This document shows positions 35,138 to 44,171 of a stretch of 64,000 nucleotides of DNA, piece after piece. The stretch's first letter is position 1. Each line of letters begins with the position of its first letter. The stretch is taken from positions 766,921 through 830,920 of the forward strand of contig NZ_LT891959.1 of NCBI RefSeq assembly GCF_900186465.1, in the 5' to 3' direction. Under the pieces are notes generated by a model. That model saw only the letters and a program-made list of their open reading frames with translations, did no database searches and had not been told where the DNA came from. This DNA is from Centipeda felix (lineage in GTDB: Bacteria > Bacillota > Negativicutes > Selenomonadales > Selenomonadaceae). A program made the position numbers and the translations under genes.

Positions 35138-35682
35138 TTTACGTCCCTCCCCTTAATAATGTGCGCATTCCCCTCGATGGCAAATTTCTCAAATTCATCC
35201 GCGCTCGTAATACGATCCCCGCTCGCGCACAGATCATCACGTGTGAGGACGGCGCTCCCCTCCGCTGCCAGCTCTTTTTTCGCGGCGATCCAGTGCAGGG
35301 CGTTCGCGCGCAGGGTGATTCCGTTGCTGGTCTCGGCATATATGCCGCCTGTGAGGACAACGTCACGCGTCGTGCTGTCCATGTGCCCCGTATCGGCTTT
35401 CAGCGAGAGTGTATTCCCGTCCTCGCTGTAGAAGGTCCCCTCGATCCCCTTCATTGTCGTGTCCTGCGTATCGATATCCACACTCATATTCTGTGCGGTA
35501 AGCGTCCAGACCGTGCGCCCATCCTGCTCCTCATGGAGCGTGTTGTCCTCATAGGACATGATGCGCGGTCCCTGCTGTTCATCCGTCTGTTCGGGCGGCT
35601 TCGGCACGGAAAGCACAGCCCAGAGGACAAGCCCGAGGAAGGCAGCCGCCAGAACGCCGCCGATGATTTTATTCCGTGTCAT
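35134..35682 (-). CDS. lptC: LPS export protein LptC
   Basis: A 182-residue protein with one N-terminal membrane anchor (IIGGVLAAAFLGLVLWAVL) and a periplasmic jellyroll: TVWTLTAQNMSVDIDTQDTT, ADTGHMDSTTRDVVLTGG. It links LptB2FG to LptA. The ATG at 35682 overlaps the acyltransferase stop (ATGA). The open frame to 35775 is inside the upstream gene and is rejected. Confidence 0.92.
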   Translation of the reverse strand: MTRNKIIGGVLAAAFLGLVLWAVLSVPKPPEQTDEQQGPRIMSYEDNTLHEEQDGRTVWTLTAQNMSVDIDTQDTTMKGIEGTFYSEDGNTLSLKADTGHMDSTTRDVVLTGGIYAETSNGITLRANALHWIAAKKELAAEGSAVLTRDDLCASGDRITSADEFEKFAIEGNAHIIKGRDVK

Positions 35683-36596
35683 CCGACCTTCTCCTCCTGC
35701 CCTGCCGACACATGATGCTTTCCTGTCTTCTGCTCCTCTGGAGACGTATTCCATCGCTTTTGAAACCAGATCCACTGCGTCGGATTCTCGCGGATGATCC
35801 GCTCGACGATGGCGGTCATCTGCACGGTAAACTCATGGAGATCGCGGTCACTATCACCCGTATTCGGGCAGCGCATGATCTCCCCGACAATGACTTTATG
35901 CTTTCCATTCGGCTGCCGCAGGATGAATGCGGGCACGACGGGGGATCGGAACTTGCGGGAAAAGACCGCCGGTCCGAGCGGGGTCGATGCCGTGCGTCCG
36001 AGAAACTCGATGAAGGCACCGCCGGGGCCGCCGTCCTGATCGGCAAGAAAGCCGAGCAGTTTGCCGCGCTTCAGCGCACGCGCCGCCGTGATCAGCTCAC
36101 TCGTTCCGCGCGAGAAGATCTCCACGTGAATCGTTGCACGCAGATCGTCGAGCACACGCGTATACTGGATGTTCGGCTGTGGCTTGGCAATCGCACTGAC
36201 GGGCATCCCATTCAGCGTAAATGCTGCCGAGAGCCATTCCCAGCAGCCGATATGGCCCGTGAGGACGACGACGCCATGTCCCTCGGCGAGTGCCGCCTTC
36301 ATGCGCTCAAGATGGTCGATCTCGATGTAGTCTCTGAAATTGCGCTCGTTCAGCATGGGCATCGCAAGAATATCGAGAAAATTTCGCGCCATATTGATAA
36401 AGGAGGCACGTACAAGTTTTTTCGCTGCTGCCTCGTCGATACCGAGCGCGGGCATCATGTGCGCGACGGCCCGCCGCCGCATCTTGGCGATGATGAGGTA
36501 GTAGAGGTTACCGAGCACCCAGCCGAGTGCCAGCAGAATGGGACGCGGCGTGTGGCAGGCAACGCGGCTCATCAACATCAGCGTGCGATAGAGCAT
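35679..36596 (-). CDS. lpxL: Lipid A acyltransferase, LpxL/HtrB family
   Basis: A 305-residue inner-membrane-associated enzyme. The acyltransferase motif HIGCWE supplies the His and acidic residue (H-x4-E); FLADQDGGPGG and FLGRTASTPLGPAV follow, as in LpxL/LpxM. It adds a secondary acyl chain to Kdo2-lipid IVA. Only one such gene is seen, so whether it acts like LpxL or LpxM is open. The ATG at 36596 is seven bases after AGGAGG; a GTG six bases earlier is too close to it. Confidence 0.9.
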   Translation of the reverse strand: MLYRTLMLMSRVACHTPRPILLALGWVLGNLYYLIIAKMRRRAVAHMMPALGIDEAAAKKLVRASFINMARNFLDILAMPMLNERNFRDYIEIDHLERMKAALAEGHGVVVLTGHIGCWEWLSAAFTLNGMPVSAIAKPQPNIQYTRVLDDLRATIHVEIFSRGTSELITAARALKRGKLLGFLADQDGGPGGAFIEFLGRTASTPLGPAVFSRKFRSPVVPAFILRQPNGKHKVIVGEIMRCPNTGDSDRDLHEFTVQMTAIVERIIRENPTQWIWFQKRWNTSPEEQKTGKHHVSAGQEEKVG

Positions 36597-36613
36597 GACC
36601 ACACCTCCTCTTT

Positions 36614-37171
36614 CTACTGTGCTAGTCCATCAACGTCCTCATAAAAGCCTGCAAGAACACAATCCCACAGCCCCTGTGTCTTCAAAATGATCTCATAGAC
36701 TTCGCGCACCGCACCGCGTCCGCCGGGCTGCACGGCGATGATCTGTGCGATCTCCTTGACCTCGGGGACGGCGTCCCCGACGGCACAGGGCAGACCGACC
36801 TGGCGCAGGATCGGCAGATCGACGAGATCATCTCCGACATAGGCAAACGCCTCATCGGAGAGCCCTGTCTGAGCCTTGATGTCCGCATACGCCTCGCGCT
36901 TATCGAGGCGTCCCTGATAGACGAGGTCAATATGCAGTTCTTTCGCACGATTCGCGACGATGGGCGAGGCGCGCCCCGTAATGATCGCCGTTTTCAGGCC
37001 CACCTTGCGGGCACGCGTGATCGCAAGCCCGTCACGGGCAAAGAACGGCTTAAATAGCTCGCTTCCGTCTGGTGCGACGTAGATCCCTCCGTCCGTCAGC
37101 ACACCGTCCACATCGAGAATCACACATTTTATCTTCTTTGCACGCGCAATCGCGTCTTCTCGTATCGGCAT
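36614..37171 (-). CDS. kdsC: 3-deoxy-D-manno-octulosonate 8-phosphate phosphatase
   Basis: A 185-residue HAD phosphatase that removes phosphate from Kdo-8-P. KCVILDVDGVLTDGGIYV has the nucleophile Asp and acid-base Asp; AIITGRASPIV and AYVGDDLVDLPIL complete the site. The family lacks a cap domain and works as a tetramer. Its start shares one base with the kdsD stop. Confidence 0.96.
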   Translation of the reverse strand: MPIREDAIARAKKIKCVILDVDGVLTDGGIYVAPDGSELFKPFFARDGLAITRARKVGLKTAIITGRASPIVANRAKELHIDLVYQGRLDKREAYADIKAQTGLSDEAFAYVGDDLVDLPILRQVGLPCAVGDAVPEVKEIAQIIAVQPGGRGAVREVYEIILKTQGLWDCVLAGFYEDVDGLAQ

Positions 37172-38151
37172 CAGACCACCCCCTGCCGCAAGAGATCCGT
37201 CAGATGAACAATTCCCACGGGAACACCCGCATCGTCAATGACAGGCAGCACTGTGACGGGGCGCGGCTGATGCTTTTCCATGACGGAGAGTGCCGCCGCC
37301 GCCATCTTGTCCGGTGCAATCGTGAGCGGCGTGGCGAACATGATGCTCTCCACGTCCTTGTCGAGGAACGTGTAGTCCTTCGCGAGCGCGCGGCGGATGA
37401 TGCCGTCCGTGACAAGCCCGATGAACTTGCCGTCCGCATCCACTACGGAGACCGCCCCGAGCCCCTTGTCCGTCATGACAAAGAGCGCATCCTTTGCCGT
37501 CGTATGATACGGCACGACGGGATTCTCATCGCCCGTATGCATGACGTTCGCCACGGTGAGCAGGAGCTTGCGCCCGAGCGCACCACCCGGATGAAAGAGC
37601 GCATAGTCCTCCTTCTTGAAGTCCCGTGCCGCCATGAGTGCCATTGCGAGTGCATCCCCCATCGCAAGCGTCGCCGTCGTCGATGCGGTCGGTGCGAGCC
37701 CCAAAGGACACGCCTCGCGTTCGACACCGATGTCAATGTAAAAGTCCGCACTGCGGCCGAGCTGGGACTTTCGCCGTCCACTCATAGCGACGATGCGCGC
37801 GCCGATGCGATGGATAATCGACAAAATGTTGACGACTTCGTTCGACTCACCGCTGTTCGAGATGGCGATCACGATGTCGTCCGCCGTCACCATGCCGAGA
37901 TCCCCGTGGAACGCCTCCGCTGGATGCATGAAGAAGGCGGGCGTTCCCGTACTCGCAAGTGTCGCCGCGATCTTTCGTCCGACGTGACCAGATTTTCCCA
38001 TGCCTGTCACGACGACGCGCCCCTTGCATGCAAGGATCGCCTCTGCTGCTGCCTCAAAGTCATCATCAACGCGATCCGTGAGACGCGCGACGGCGTCTGC
38101 CTCCAGTTTCAGCGTCTCAACTGCCTTCTGTCGGATGGTACTCTCTTGCAT
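37171..38151 (-). CDS. kdsD: D-arabinose 5-phosphate isomerase (KpsF/GutQ family)
   Basis: A 326-residue enzyme that makes the arabinose 5-phosphate used by KdsA. The SIS domain holds VVVTGMGKSGHVGRKIAATL, STGTPAFFMHPAEAFHGDLG and ISNSGESNEVVN; two CBS domains follow from about 205 (HTGDENPVVPYHTTAKDALF, IRRALAKDYTFLDKDV). It lies between kdsA and kdsC, completing the route to Kdo. Confidence 0.96.
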   Translation of the reverse strand: MQESTIRQKAVETLKLEADAVARLTDRVDDDFEAAAEAILACKGRVVVTGMGKSGHVGRKIAATLASTGTPAFFMHPAEAFHGDLGMVTADDIVIAISNSGESNEVVNILSIIHRIGARIVAMSGRRKSQLGRSADFYIDIGVEREACPLGLAPTASTTATLAMGDALAMALMAARDFKKEDYALFHPGGALGRKLLLTVANVMHTGDENPVVPYHTTAKDALFVMTDKGLGAVSVVDADGKFIGLVTDGIIRRALAKDYTFLDKDVESIMFATPLTIAPDKMAAAALSVMEKHQPRPVTVLPVIDDAGVPVGIVHLTDLLRQGVV

Positions 38152-38160
38152 AGCGTTCTC

Positions 38161-38988
38161 CTAGTTCAGCTTTTTACGCACGACCTCATAGATGGCGAGG
38201 GCATCCTTCAGCAGCTCTTCGAGTTTGTCCAGATAGACCATGTTCGCCCCATCCGAAAGTGCCTCGGCGGGATTGTCATGTACCTCGAGAAAGAGTCCAT
38301 CGACCCCCGCGCCAACAGCAGCGCGCACGAGATACTCCACGAACTCGCGCTGCCCCGAGGAGCTCGTCCCCGCGCCGCCCGGCAGCTGTACGCTGTGCGT
38401 TCCGTCAAAGATCACAGGATAACCGAAGCTTCGCATGATGGGCAAAGCACGCATATCGACGACGAGATTGTTGTAGCCGAAGCTCGCCCCGCGCTCTGTC
38501 AGCAGGATGCGCTCGCTGCCGCTCTCGTGGATCTTGTCCACGACGTTGCGCATATCGTTCGGCGCGAGGAACTGCCCCTTCTTCACATTGACGACCGCAC
38601 CCGTCTGTGCTGCCGCGTGCAGCAGATCGGTCTGGCGCGAGAGAAAGGCGGGGATCTGGAGGATGTCCACGACCTTCGCCGCCGGTTCCGCCTGACACGA
38701 CTCATGGATATCGGTCACAACGGGAACTCCGAGTTCCTTCTTGATCTGCCCCAGCATCTTCAACCCGTCCGTGAGCCCCGGCCCACGAAAACTGTGATAG
38801 GCGGAGCGATTTGCCTTGTCAAAGGATGCCTTGAACACGTAGGGGATGCCGAGCCGGTCCGTGATCTCTTTGATGCCGCGTCCGATCATGAGTGAGCGTT
38901 CCAGCCCTTCCAGGACGCATGGCCCCGCGAGAAGGACGAGCGGCTCGCCGCCGCCAATCTCAAAATTCGCCAGCTTCACTTTGTTCAT
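38161..38988 (-). CDS. kdsA: 3-deoxy-8-phosphooctulonate synthase
   Basis: A 275-residue enzyme that condenses arabinose 5-phosphate with phosphoenolpyruvate. [13 protein letters not shown] near the start, [43 protein letters not shown] and [11 protein letters not shown] are diagnostic. The ATG follows AAAGGAG. It is the first gene after an internal promoter at 39033-39061. Confidence 0.97.
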   Translation of the reverse strand: MNKVKLANFEIGGGEPLVLLAGPCVLEGLERSLMIGRGIKEITDRLGIPYVFKASFDKANRSAYHSFRGPGLTDGLKMLGQIKKELGVPVVTDIHESCQAEPAAKVVDILQIPAFLSRQTDLLHAAAQTGAVVNVKKGQFLAPNDMRNVVDKIHESGSERILLTERGASFGYNNLVVDMRALPIMRSFGYPVIFDGTHSVQLPGGAGTSSSGQREFVEYLVRAAVGAGVDGLFLEVHDNPAEALSDGANMVYLDKLEELLKDALAIYEVVRKKLN

Positions 38989-39032
38989 CTTCAGGGCTCC
39001 TTTCGGCTGCTTCGTATTGCACTATAGTTCCT

Positions 39033-39061
39033 ATTATAAATACTTCATATCCCGAGGTCAA
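39033..39061 (-). promoter_or_regulatory. Internal promoter between kdsB and kdsA
   Basis: TTGACC (39056-39061, inside the kdsB stop region), a 17-base spacer and TATAAT (39033-39038) on the minus strand, 45 bases before the kdsA ATG. It could transcribe kdsA through lptB independently of lpxC. Confidence 0.7.
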
Positions 39062-39792
39062 TCAATCCCCTGTCGCCGATACTCCGCATTGACCGCCGCC
39101 AGATCCTCCTCCGTGTCAACACCGATAAAGACCGCGTCCGTCTCCACGACGCGGATGCGGTACCCGTTCTCGAGCGCACGCAGCTGCTCCAGAGACTCCG
39201 AGCACTCCAGCTCCGTCTGCGCCATCTTCGCATAGGCGAGCAGAAAATCCCTGCGGTAGGCATAGATGCCGATGTGCTTATAGACCTTTGCGCCCATATT
39301 GCGTGCATAGGGGATGCGCGCACGGGAGAAGTAGAGGGCATTCCCCGTACGGTCGGTAACGACCTTGACATTGTTCGGATTCTCCATCTCCGCCGCATCC
39401 GTGATCTCCGTTTTCGCCGTCGCCATCATGAGCGCATCGTCATGCTCAAACGGAGCGACAAGGGCATCGATCACGGCGGGATCGATCAGCGGCTCATCGC
39501 CCTGTACGTTGATGATGAGATCGCAGTCCGGCCGCTGTGCGGCAACCTCGGCGAGACGATCTGTCCCCGTTGCATGATTGGCGCGCGTCATGACGGCGTG
39601 ACCGCCATGCTCCTCGACCGCCGCACGGATGCGTTCATCATCTGTCGCCACGACAACCTCATGGACACGCTGTGCCCGCACCGCCCGCTCATAGACACGG
39701 ACAATCATCGGCTTCCCCGCGATATCGCGCAGGGGTTTCCCGGGCAGACGCGTCGATGCATACCGCGCAGGGATAATGCAGAGAACCTTCAT
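39058..39792 (-). CDS. kdsB: CMP-Kdo synthetase
   Basis: A 244-residue cytidylyltransferase that activates Kdo with CTP. KVLCIIPARYASTRLPGKPL is the nucleotide-binding start; VVVATDDERI, IINVQGDEPLIDP and YKHIGIYAYRRDFLL follow. The ATG at 39792 is the conserved start; a 15-residue upstream extension is unsupported. The 121 bases between it and the waaA-lpxK gene show no gene or clear signal. Confidence 0.96.
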   Translation of the reverse strand: MKVLCIIPARYASTRLPGKPLRDIAGKPMIVRVYERAVRAQRVHEVVVATDDERIRAAVEEHGGHAVMTRANHATGTDRLAEVAAQRPDCDLIINVQGDEPLIDPAVIDALVAPFEHDDALMMATAKTEITDAAEMENPNNVKVVTDRTGNALYFSRARIPYARNMGAKVYKHIGIYAYRRDFLLAYAKMAQTELECSESLEQLRALENGYRIRVVETDAVFIGVDTEEDLAAVNAEYRRQGID

Positions 39793-39913
39793 GCGATCAC
39801 CTCTATATGATGGATAACTGAATTTTCGCAGTGACACACCGCGCGAACCCCTCGCTGCGCAGGCAGCCGAGCACTGATCCCGCCCACTAGGATCCGCTGT
39901 GGAAAACGCAGCT

Positions 39914-42436
39914 TCATCCTATCGTGCACTGCTTCCCAAACTTTGCTGCCAACTGCTCCTTAAGGGTCTCGAAGAAGACCTCCTGCCCCTTCTGCAGGGT
40001 GACCTCGACAGAGAGCACATACATCGGGATACGCCATTTCGCGCGTACGACATCGCCCGGCACCTTCACTGCATCCTTTTCTGTAATGACAATTGCCTCA
40101 ACGCCGAGCGTCTCCGCACGGTAGAGTACCTCTGCCATATCGCGTTCGCCGTAGTCGTGATGATCGGGATAGCGCATGCTCTCCACCATCTCAACACCGA
40201 GATCGGCAAGCGTCTGCTCGAAGGAGGCGGGGTTCCCGATGGCCGAGACAGCGAGCACCTTTCTGCCCTCCATCTCTGTCACGGGCACACCGCCCGCCGC
40301 AATGTCCTCAAACCAATCCGAAAGGCGGACAAACTGACGGGGCTGATGGATGCTCTCCATGATGAGCCCGTCCTGATTGTAGCTGCGGAACGTCTCCCAG
40401 ATGTACTCAATCGCCCCCGGTGCCGCTTGATCGACTTTCGTCATAAGGCATACATCTGCGCGGTTGATATGCGAGAGCGGTTCGCGCAGAGTTCCGCGCG
40501 GCAGAAGGTAGCCGTTGCCAAATACATTGACCGCATCAACTAGCAGGATATCCATATCGCGCTCAAGCTGCCAGTGCTGATAGCCGTCATCGAGAATCGC
40601 CACCTGTGCGCCGAAGTGCTCAATGGCATAGCGTCCCGTCACGGCGCGGTGTGGCCCGATGAGAACGGGCACATCCGGCAAATGCTTGGCGAGCATAAAC
40701 GCCTCGTCCCCCGCCGTCTCCGCATCCATCTTCAGTGCACGCCCGTCCGAGACGATGCCGACTGCTCCGCGCCACTTGGCACGATACCCGCGGTTGAGAA
40801 TCGCAGCGCGATACCCCATCGCATGAATGGCACGCGCGAGATGCTGCGCTGTTGGCGTCTTTCCCGTTCCGCCGACCGTCACATTGCCGAGGCTGATAAC
40901 GAAGCAGGGCAGCTGTTCTTTCTTAAACCAGCCCCACCGATACATGGCAAGCTTCAGATTGACCAGCTGTTCATAGATGAGGGAGAACACGTAGAACACG
41001 CCCATGATGAGGCGACGCGTGACGCCGTGTACCTCTTTGTCGTGAACGAGGTCGATGAAATAGGTCTGGAAGTTTGCGACCTTCTGTGTCGCGCGCACGC
41101 GATGTGCACTGATGCGCTCCTGCGCGCGCTGAGCACGGCGCGTCTCATAGGCAGCAAGCATATCCACGAGGATCTTGGCCGACTTTTTCGATGCGCCCTT
41201 GTTCTCGTTGATGATCGCGAGCGTCTCGCACTCAAGGCGTGCGCGCTCCGCGTCATCAGCGAAGAGGCGCAGCGTCTCCGCGGTCAGCTCCGCGCCGTTC
41301 GTAACCGTCACGACGGCGCTGCGATTGCGGAAAAGCGCGTGGATGTCCTTGAAATTGAACATCTGATTTCCGACGATGATTGCCTTGCCATGCGCCGCCG
41401 GCTCAAGGATATTATGTCCGCCGTGCGGGACAAGGCTGCCGCCGATGTAGATCACGTCGCCGAGCCCATAGACGCGGCCGAGCTCACCGACCGTATCGAG
41501 GATCACAATGTCCTCGCCGCCCTCTGCTCCTTTCTGGAGGTTCTTGCGCGTGTTGACCGTAAACCCGGCTTTGCGGCAGAGATGCTCCACCTCCATCGTG
41601 CGCAGCACCTCGCGCGGCGCGATGATGAGGCGTACGTTCGGATCTTTTGCACGCACAGCGGCAAAGGCGTTGAGCACCAGCTCTTCCTCCCCGCGGTGGG
41701 TCGAGCCCGCGATCATGATGCGGCTCGCCCCCGAGAGGCCGAGCTCCGCGATCAATGCTGCGCGCTCTTCGGGGCTGACACTCGTATACGCCTGATCGAA
41801 CTTCGTATTGCCCGTCACGGTGACGAGCTCGCGGGGCGCACCAAGGCGCATGATGTAGTCCGCATCGATGCCCGACTGCATCGCAAAGCATTTCACCGTC
41901 CCGATCATCTCGCGCAGCATCCCGAACAAGTACTTGTACTGCTTCACGCTGCGGTCGCTGATGCGGCCGTTGACCATCATGACGGGCACATCGAGCTGCT
42001 TCGCCTTCTTGAGGAAGTTCGGCCACAGCTCCGTCTCCACGGGCAGAAAGACACGCGGGCGGATCCGTTCCACGACGCGCGAGGCGAGGAACGGCAAATC
42101 CAGCGGGAAATAGATGATCGCGTCCGCATCCTTGATGATGCGGTGCGCCATCTCATAGCCACCCGTTGTCACGACCGAGACGAGGATAGGCGTGTCAGGA
42201 AACGCCTTGCGGAACTCACGCACGAGCGGACTCGTCGCCACGATCTCCCCAACGGATGCCGCGTGCACCCAGATGGCATTCTTTCCCGCCACCTTGTCTA
42301 TCGTGTCCTGCGGGTAGAAGCCAAAGCTCTGCTTGATGCGCTCGACAAAGCCGCGCTCCCGTGTGGCGCGCAGCATGAAGATAGGTATGATGATGGTGAC
42401 GATGAGGATTGCCGCTAAATTGTAGAGAAATCGCAT
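39914..42436 (-). CDS. Fusion of Kdo transferase (WaaA) and lipid A 4'-kinase (LpxK)
   Basis: An 840-residue protein with two complete enzymes. Residues 1-430 are WaaA/KdtA: membrane anchor 5-21, VHAASVGEIVATSPLVREF with the catalytic Glu near 64, VETELWPNFL, AGSTHRGEEE and GGSLVPHGGHNILEPAAHGK. A basic helical linker lies at about 430-455. Residues 455-840 are LpxK, with the P-loop GNVTVGGTGKTP at 517, ILNRGYRAKW, DDGYQHWQLERDMDILLVDA and PDHHDYGERD. LpxK phosphorylates the 4' position of the lipid A precursor and WaaA then adds Kdo, so the fusion joins successive steps at the inner membrane. It has the same frame throughout and no internal start with a good ribosome site was noticed. Confidence 0.95.
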   Translation of the reverse strand: MRFLYNLAAILIVTIIIPIFMLRATRERGFVERIKQSFGFYPQDTIDKVAGKNAIWVHAASVGEIVATSPLVREFRKAFPDTPILVSVVTTGGYEMAHRIIKDADAIIYFPLDLPFLASRVVERIRPRVFLPVETELWPNFLKKAKQLDVPVMMVNGRISDRSVKQYKYLFGMLREMIGTVKCFAMQSGIDADYIMRLGAPRELVTVTGNTKFDQAYTSVSPEERAALIAELGLSGASRIMIAGSTHRGEEELVLNAFAAVRAKDPNVRLIIAPREVLRTMEVEHLCRKAGFTVNTRKNLQKGAEGGEDIVILDTVGELGRVYGLGDVIYIGGSLVPHGGHNILEPAAHGKAIIVGNQMFNFKDIHALFRNRSAVVTVTNGAELTAETLRLFADDAERARLECETLAIINENKGASKKSAKILVDMLAAYETRRAQRAQERISAHRVRATQKVANFQTYFIDLVHDKEVHGVTRRLIMGVFYVFSLIYEQLVNLKLAMYRWGWFKKEQLPCFVISLGNVTVGGTGKTPTAQHLARAIHAMGYRAAILNRGYRAKWRGAVGIVSDGRALKMDAETAGDEAFMLAKHLPDVPVLIGPHRAVTGRYAIEHFGAQVAILDDGYQHWQLERDMDILLVDAVNVFGNGYLLPRGTLREPLSHINRADVCLMTKVDQAAPGAIEYIWETFRSYNQDGLIMESIHQPRQFVRLSDWFEDIAAGGVPVTEMEGRKVLAVSAIGNPASFEQTLADLGVEMVESMRYPDHHDYGERDMAEVLYRAETLGVEAIVITEKDAVKVPGDVVRAKWRIPMYVLSVEVTLQKGQEVFFETLKEQLAAKFGKQCTIG

Positions 42437-42439
42437 GCG

Positions 42440-44164
42440 TCACTCTCCCCGAAACTGAATGTCATAGAGATGCTGATAGAGCCCGCCCTTTGCCAAGAGC
42501 TCCTCATGGGTTCCCTGCTCCACGATGCGGCCGGCATCAATCACATAGATGCGGTCGGCATGGAACACCGTGGAAAGACGATGGGCGATGACGAAGCTCG
42601 TGCGCCCGACCATCAGATTGTCGAGCGCCGCCTGCACGATCTTTTCGCTCTCCGTATCAAGTGCGGAGGTCGCCTCGTCGAGGATGAGGATGCGCGGATC
42701 CTTCAGGATGGCGCGTGCGATGGCAATGCGCTGGCGCTGACCGCCCGAGATACTGACGCCGCGCTCCCCGATCTGCGTATCGTAGCCGTGCTCCAGCTGC
42801 GCGATGAAATCGTGTGCGTTTGCCGCACGCGCTGCCTCCTCGATCTCCGCATCCGACGCATCGAGGCGTCCATAGCGAATGTTCTCGCGAATCGTCGTGG
42901 AGAACAGCATCGTCTCCTGCGGTACCAGCCCGATCTGCCCGCGCAGCGAGGCGAGCGTAACACTGCGGATGTCGTGTCCGTCCACCGTGATTGCCCCGCT
43001 GTCCGGCTCGTAGAAGCGCGGGATAAGATTCGCAATCGTCGATTTGCCTGCGCCCGAGGGACCGACAAAGGCGATCATCTCGCCGGGCGCGGCCTCAAGC
43101 GTCACACCGTCGAGCGCCTTGCGTCCTTCCTTGTAGGAGAACGTGACATCCTCGAAGCACACGTGCCCTGTCACGGGGGGAAGCGGCTTGGCGTCGGGAC
43201 GATCTGTAATGCTCTCCGTGAGATCGACAACGGAGAACACGCGGTCCACGGCTGCCATTGCCTTCTGCAGGTTGCCGTAGATGCGCGAGAGGCGCTTGAC
43301 GGGATTTGCAAGGTTCACGGCATAGGTGAGGAACGCGACGAACGCGCCCGCCGTGATGTCACCGTTGACGACCTCGTAGCCGCCGAACCAGACGATGAAC
43401 GTGACGGCAAGAGCAGCGAGGAACTCCACCGTCGGCGTGAGCATGCTCGTCTGCTGGACATTTTTCATCACTGCTTCGAAGTTGCGCTGGTTGCTCACGA
43501 CAAAGCGGTCGATCTCATAGTCCTCACGGACGAAGGACTTCACGACGCGCGTCGCAGAAAAGCACTCCTGCAGGAGTGCCGTGATCTCTGCGAGCCGCTC
43601 CTGAATCACGGTGCTCGACTTCTTGATCTTGCGTCCAAAGATCTTCATCGCCTGCCCGACCATAGGAATGACGATAAGCGTCAGCAGGGAGAGCTTCCAA
43701 TCCAGATAGAACATGAGGGCAAGCGATCCGATGAGGATACAGCCCTCCGTCACGAGATCGATGAGGTTGTCGACGAGTGCCGACTGGATTGCCGCAACAT
43801 CGTTCGTGACGAAGCTCATGATCTCGCCCGTCTGGTGGCGGTCATAGTACGCGAGCGGCATCCGCTGGAACTTGCGGAACATCACCTCACGCACATCGAT
43901 GATCACCTTCTGTCCGATGTAGGAGACGAGGTAGGACTGCCCGAAGTAAAAAATTCCGCGCAGGAAAAAGATGACGACAATGCCGATGCAGATGGCGTTC
44001 AGCAGAGCCATGTTCTTATCGGCGAGAACGTCGTCGATCATGTCCTTGATGATCCACGGAACGTAGAGATTCGCCGCCGAGGCAAGGATGATACACACGA
44101 CTGCCAGCACGAATTTCTTTACGTACGGCCGCATGTAGGTCAGCAGTCTCTTATAATTCTTCAT
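42440..44164 (-). CDS. msbA: Lipid A-core flippase MsbA (ABC exporter)
   Basis: A 574-residue half-transporter. Six spans occupy 1-310; the ATPase follows with Walker A GPSGAGKSTIANLIPRFY, signature VSISGGQRQRIAIARAIL and Walker B ILILDEATSALDTES. Context between lpxB and waaA-lpxK points to flipping of core-lipid A. The ATG at 44164 starts MKNYKRLLTYMRPYVKKF; a longer frame to 44248 overlaps lpxB. It ends 3 bases before the fusion gene. Confidence 0.93.
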   Translation of the reverse strand: MKNYKRLLTYMRPYVKKFVLAVVCIILASAANLYVPWIIKDMIDDVLADKNMALLNAICIGIVVIFFLRGIFYFGQSYLVSYIGQKVIIDVREVMFRKFQRMPLAYYDRHQTGEIMSFVTNDVAAIQSALVDNLIDLVTEGCILIGSLALMFYLDWKLSLLTLIVIPMVGQAMKIFGRKIKKSSTVIQERLAEITALLQECFSATRVVKSFVREDYEIDRFVVSNQRNFEAVMKNVQQTSMLTPTVEFLAALAVTFIVWFGGYEVVNGDITAGAFVAFLTYAVNLANPVKRLSRIYGNLQKAMAAVDRVFSVVDLTESITDRPDAKPLPPVTGHVCFEDVTFSYKEGRKALDGVTLEAAPGEMIAFVGPSGAGKSTIANLIPRFYEPDSGAITVDGHDIRSVTLASLRGQIGLVPQETMLFSTTIRENIRYGRLDASDAEIEEAARAANAHDFIAQLEHGYDTQIGERGVSISGGQRQRIAIARAILKDPRILILDEATSALDTESEKIVQAALDNLMVGRTSFVIAHRLSTVFHADRIYVIDAGRIVEQGTHEELLAKGGLYQHLYDIQFRGE

Positions 44165-44171
44165 AGGTCTC

